From Neobacillus citreus (GTDB lineage: Bacteria > Bacillota > Bacilli > Bacillales > Cytobacillaceae), in contig NZ_JAGYPE020000014.1 of the NCBI RefSeq assembly GCF_018343545.2, forward strand, positions 32,988 to 96,987: a stretch of DNA of 64,000 nt, in the 5' to 3' direction. The notes beneath the pieces are model-generated. The model saw only the letters and a list, made by a program, of their open reading frames with translations, had not been told where the DNA came from and made no database searches. A program made the position numbers and the translations under genes. Of this stretch, positions 61,002 through 64,000 are shown in pieces. Every line of letters starts with the position of its first letter. Within the stretch, counting starts at the first letter, position 1.

Positions 61002-62066
61002 ATGGGGAAAGTATTAATGAAGGGAAATGAAGTGATTGCAGAGGCGGCAGTCCATGCTGGCTGTAAATATTTTTTCGGTTACCCGATTACGCCGCAAAGT
61101 GAGCTGGTTGCCTACATGGCTAGACGGCTGCCGGAAGTGGGCGGTTTGTTTTTGCAGGCGGAAAGTGAGGTTGCCGCCATTAATATGGTGTACGGTGCCG
61201 CTTCGGCAGGAGTCCGGGTGATGACATCCTCATCAAGCCCAGGCTTTAGCTTGAAGCAAGAAGGGATTTCTTATCTAGCAGGAGCACAGCTGCCTGCCGT
61301 GATCGTCAATATTGCCAGAGGCGGCCCGGGGCTCGGCAATATCCAGCCCGCCCAATCGGATTATTTTCAGGTAACGAAAGGGGGCGGGCACGGCGATTAT
61401 CATACTCCTGTTTTGGCTCCAGCCAGCCTGCAGGAAATTGTTGAATTGACCAAAGATGCATTTGATATTGCAGACCGTTACCGGACACCGGTTATTTTGC
61501 TGGGGGACGGAATGCTTGGGCAAATGATGGAACCGGTGGAATTCACCGAGGGTACAGAAATTCGTAAATTTGATAAGCCGTGGGCGACAACCGGGACACG
61601 TGGGGACGGCACTCCTAGGACGATCACATCTTTAGACCTTGATGCCGAAAGTTTGGAAAAACGTAACTGGGAACTGCAGCGGAAGTTTGCTGCTATTTTG
61701 GAGAATGAGGTGCGCTTTGAAACGTATCTGACGAAAGATGCCGATTATATTATGGTGGCTTTTGGGACGGTAGCACGGATTACCATGAATGCTGTTAATA
61801 AGGCAAGAGAAGTAGGAGTCCGTGTTGGATTGATCAGGCCGATTTCATTATGGCCCTTCCCAGAGAAGCCTTTCCTTGAAACACGTGGCCGGGTAAAAGG
61901 CTATATTTCAGTAGAAATGAGCGCCGGACAAATGGTCGAGGATGTCAGGCTGGTTGTAGAGGGACATGCTCCGGTGGACTTCTTCGGGCGAACAGGCGGC
62001 ATTGTGCCAACTCAGGAAGAAATTTTTGAAAAAATCATGATGGCTGCCAGGGGTGTGACGGTATGA
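61002..62066 (+). CDS. vorB: 2-oxoacid:ferredoxin oxidoreductase alpha subunit (VorB/KorA type)
   Basis: 354 aa. Pyruvate-ferredoxin oxidoreductase N-terminal domain (GNEVIAEAAVHAGCKYFFGY, PITPQSELVAYMARRLPE) and domain II (AFGTVARITMNAVNKAREVG). This type is usually annotated as 3-methyl-2-oxobutanoate (2-ketoisovalerate) or 2-oxoglutarate ferredoxin oxidoreductase; the keto acid cannot be fixed by eye. ATG at 61002 follows AGGGGGTGG. Overlaps the beta subunit by 4 bp. Confidence 0.88.
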   Translation: MGKVLMKGNEVIAEAAVHAGCKYFFGYPITPQSELVAYMARRLPEVGGLFLQAESEVAAINMVYGAASAGVRVMTSSSSPGFSLKQEGISYLAGAQLPAVIVNIARGGPGLGNIQPAQSDYFQVTKGGGHGDYHTPVLAPASLQEIVELTKDAFDIADRYRTPVILLGDGMLGQMMEPVEFTEGTEIRKFDKPWATTGTRGDGTPRTITSLDLDAESLEKRNWELQRKFAAILENEVRFETYLTKDADYIMVAFGTVARITMNAVNKAREVGVRVGLIRPISLWPFPEKPFLETRGRVKGYISVEMSAGQMVEDVRLVVEGHAPVDFFGRTGGIVPTQEEIFEKIMMAARGVTV

Positions 62067-62821
62067 CAATGAAGACAGTCTTTCAAAAAACGAGCGGATT
62101 AACTGACAAGCCTACGCACTATTGTCCAGGCTGCACTCATGGCGTCATTCATCGCCTGGTGGCCGAGGTTTTGGAGGAAATGGGTGTTTTGGAAGATACG
62201 GTTGGCGTGGCTTCAGTCGGCTGTTCGGTTTTGTCTTATGAATATTTTAACTGTGATATGACGCAGGCTGCCCATGGCCGCGCGCCGGCGGTAGCAACCG
62301 GAGTGAAACGGGTTCTGTCGGACCGGATGGTGTTTACCTATCAAGGTGACGGTGACCTTGCTTCAATTGGTATTAGCGAGGTCATCCATGCAGCTGCTCG
62401 TGGTGAGAATATTACCGTTATTTTTGTAAATAACGCCATTTACGGAATGACTGGCGGACAGATGGCGCCTACTAGTTTGATTGGGCAAAAGACAGCGACG
62501 ACCCCTTATGGCCGGGACGTCTCGGTCCACGGTTCACCGATTAAAGTTTGTGAAATGATTTCCGTGCTGGATGGCGCTGCATATATTGAGCGGGTATCAA
62601 TCCATGATGTTCCTCATATTCAGAAAGCCAAGAAGGCCATTCGCCGAGCCTTTGAAACACAAAAAAGGGGCGGCGGCTTTTCAATGGTTGAGATTTTATC
62701 GACATGCCCGACAAACTGGGGGCTGGACCCTGCGGAGTCACTTGAATGGGTAAAGGACAATATGGTACCAGTTTACCCTTTAGGGGTTTATAAAAATTTA
62801 TCTATAGAAGGGATTAAATAA
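62063..62821 (+). CDS. 2-oxoacid:ferredoxin oxidoreductase beta subunit, thiamine-PP binding
   Basis: 252 aa. YCPGCTHGVIHRLVAE at the start, the thiamine diphosphate motif GDGDLASIG through FVNNAIYGMTGGQMAPTS. Start overlaps the alpha stop (ATGA), so the subunits are translationally coupled. Catalyses oxidative decarboxylation of a branched-chain or similar 2-oxoacid to the acyl-CoA. Confidence 0.92.
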   Translation: MTMKTVFQKTSGLTDKPTHYCPGCTHGVIHRLVAEVLEEMGVLEDTVGVASVGCSVLSYEYFNCDMTQAAHGRAPAVATGVKRVLSDRMVFTYQGDGDLASIGISEVIHAAARGENITVIFVNNAIYGMTGGQMAPTSLIGQKTATTPYGRDVSVHGSPIKVCEMISVLDGAAYIERVSIHDVPHIQKAKKAIRRAFETQKRGGGFSMVEILSTCPTNWGLDPAESLEWVKDNMVPVYPLGVYKNLSIEGIK

Positions 62822-62842
62822 AAAGAGGGGGTGGGCGGAATT

Positions 62843-63394
62843 ATGCTTGAGGAAATGATTATTGCCGGCTTTGGTGGCCAGGGAGTGATGTCGATGGGAC
62901 AGCTGATTGCCTATGCCGGTATGCTGGAAGGGAAAGGTGTCTCCTGGCTTCCTTCGTACGGCCCGGAACAGCGCGGCGGGACAGCGAACTGTGCGGTAGT
63001 GGTCAGTGATGAACCAGTCGGCTCTCCAGTCGTAACTCGGCCGTCAACGGCGATTATTTTAAATAACCCTTCCTTTGACAAGTTTGAACCTCGTATTCGT
63101 CCGGGCGGGCTGCTCATCGTTAATTCGTCGCTGGTGACCAAGGCTTCTGTGCGGGAAGATATTAAACTGATTGAAATACCAGCAACCGACATGGCCAATG
63201 ATCTTGGCAATTCGCGTGTGGCCAATATGATTTTATTGGGGGCGTTCCTGTATTATGCGCAAGTCGTTTCAGAAGGGGCCGTCATTGAATCGTTGAAGAA
63301 GGTTCTTGGCGAAGAAAAACAGCACTTGATTAAGGTCAATAAATTGGCATTGCAAAAGGGAGCGTCTTTTGTTGGGGAGAGAATGGTTGTTTGA
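62843..63394 (+). CDS. 2-oxoacid:ferredoxin oxidoreductase gamma subunit
   Basis: 183 aa. Family signature GFGGQGVMSMGQLIAYAGML and SYGPEQRGGTANCAVVVSD. Completes the delta-alpha-beta-gamma set, an arrangement seen in anaerobes and archaea as well as some Bacillaceae. ATG at 62843 lies 12 nt after GAGGGGG; GTG 62831 directly abuts that site. Ends at a terminator. Confidence 0.92.
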   Translation: MLEEMIIAGFGGQGVMSMGQLIAYAGMLEGKGVSWLPSYGPEQRGGTANCAVVVSDEPVGSPVVTRPSTAIILNNPSFDKFEPRIRPGGLLIVNSSLVTKASVREDIKLIEIPATDMANDLGNSRVANMILLGAFLYYAQVVSEGAVIESLKKVLGEEKQHLIKVNKLALQKGASFVGERMVV

Positions 63395-63402
63395 TGGGGA
63401 GG

Positions 63403-63430
63403 GCCAGCCGTGGATCCGGCTGGCTTTTCT
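63403..63430 (+). terminator. Terminator of the oxidoreductase operon
   Basis: GCCAGCCG pairs with CGGCTGGC (63417-63424), then TTTTCTC. Confidence 0.82.
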
Positions 63431-63464
63431 CGTACCTCTCATTAATAATATAATCTTCGAGGAA

Positions 63465-63930
63465 AAGGCGCTATATTGCCCAAGGACCAAAGAAAAAATG
63501 GCCGGTGGTAAAAATAAGGCGGCTATATTGCCCGTGGACCTACAAAAATATGGCCGGTGGTAAAAATAAGGCGGCTATATTGCCCAGGAGCAGCAGAAAA
63601 ATAAGCTAACGGTAAAAATAGGGCAGCTATATTGCCCGGGAGCAGCAGAAAAATAAGCTAACGGTAAAAATAGGGCAGTTATATTACCCGAGAGCAGCAG
63701 AAAAATAAGCTAACGGTAAAAATAAGGCGGCTATATTGCCCGGGAGCAGCAGAAAAATAAGCTAACGGTAAAAATAGGTCAGTTATATTGCCCGGGAGCA
63801 GCAGAAAAATAAGCTAACGGTAAAAATAGGACGCCTATATTGACCGTGGACCACCCAAAAAAGGACCCATGGTAAAAATAAGGCAGCTATATTGCCCAGG
63901 AGCCTCAGAAAAACGAGTTAACGGGATAAA
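63465..63930. repeat. Nine tandem 52-bp units
   Basis: CTATATTG (or TTATATTA/G variants) starts at 63471, 63523, 63575, 63627, 63679, 63731, 63783, 63835 and 63887, exactly 52 bp apart. The central five units share GGGAGCAGCAGAAAAATAAG and CTAACGGTAAAAATA; the outer units differ. Within a unit GGGCA and TGCCC flank CTATAT as a small palindrome. 52 is not a multiple of three, so it is not coding. The last 70 bp of the window show nothing clear. Confidence 0.92.
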
Positions 63931-64000
63931 GTCCATATAATTGTGTAAAAAGAAAAGGAGTCAAAATAATTCCTCTTGTCTACAATGTTTACAGCGACGA

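Noticed and set aside
63465..63930. CRISPR array
   Set aside because: Units are contiguous 52-bp repeats with no unique spacers, and no cas gene is nearby.

Overview
The window is a chromosomal segment from a low-to-mid GC Gram-positive spore former of the family Bacillaceae, most like Bacillus/Neobacillus. The evidence is AGGAGG-type ribosome sites with frequent TTG/GTG starts, the order queG-yhbB-trmL-prkA-yhbH known from Bacillus subtilis, a KinB-like sporulation kinase, CcpA-type cre sites and YesM/YesN-type two-component systems. No phage, transposase, CRISPR array, rRNA or tRNA was seen.

Layout. 0-6.5 kb: tRNA-modification and sporulation block (queG, amidase, trmL, prkA, yhbH) with one unlisted membrane microprotein. 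6.6-11.4 kb: an RpiR regulator, an M20 amidohydrolase, a LysP-type permease and an enolase-superfamily N-succinylamino acid racemase-like protein, probably an N-acyl or D-amino acid salvage module. 11.4-12.0 kb: non-coding repeats with 21-bp periodicity. 12.0-17.6 kb: N-acetylglucosamine use (nagE divergent from nagA-nagB-nagR plus a SIS protein) with NagR and CcpA sites between. 17.7-20.5 kb: CAP-domain lipoprotein, orphan sensor kinase, small membrane protein. 20.5-21.1 kb: a palindromic repeat and a 51-bp-spaced repeat.

21.1-34.6 kb is a complete galacturonate-type hexuronate module: TRAP transporter, YesMN-type two-component system, uxaC, exuR, uxaB, uxaA, eda, kdgK, kdgF. CcpA and LacI-type operators stand before uxaC. 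35.6-50.8 kb is a second sugar-acid module centred on a ROK repressor. It has a GPH-family symporter, a second uxaC, gndA, an AraC-controlled set of two sugar isomerase-like TIM barrels and two Gfo/Idh/MocA dehydrogenases, and an operon of LarA-like nickel racemase, SDR oxidoreductase and larE. Three near-identical 29-bp operators, each just behind a TTGACG-17-bp promoter, tie the symporter, the second uxaC and the larA-like operon into one regulon. No mannonate dehydratase is present. This suggests a route glucuronate -> fructuronate -> mannonate -> (LarA-like C2 epimerisation) -> gluconate -> 6-phosphogluconate -> pentose phosphate, which is the main candidate for an undescribed system here.

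50.9-59.9 kb: orphan AraC-type response regulator, secreted GH3 glycosidase, small hypothetical protein, ArsB/NhaD-type permease, a CpdB-like phosphoesterase lacking its C-terminal domain, a YhgE/Pip membrane protein and a small acidic protein. 60.0-63.4 kb: a CcpA-controlled operon for a four-subunit 2-oxoacid:ferredoxin oxidoreductase led by a P-loop ATPase. 63.47-63.93 kb: nine tandem 52-bp units with no spacing change. All assignments rest on reading the sequence and recalled family features; no database search was possible.
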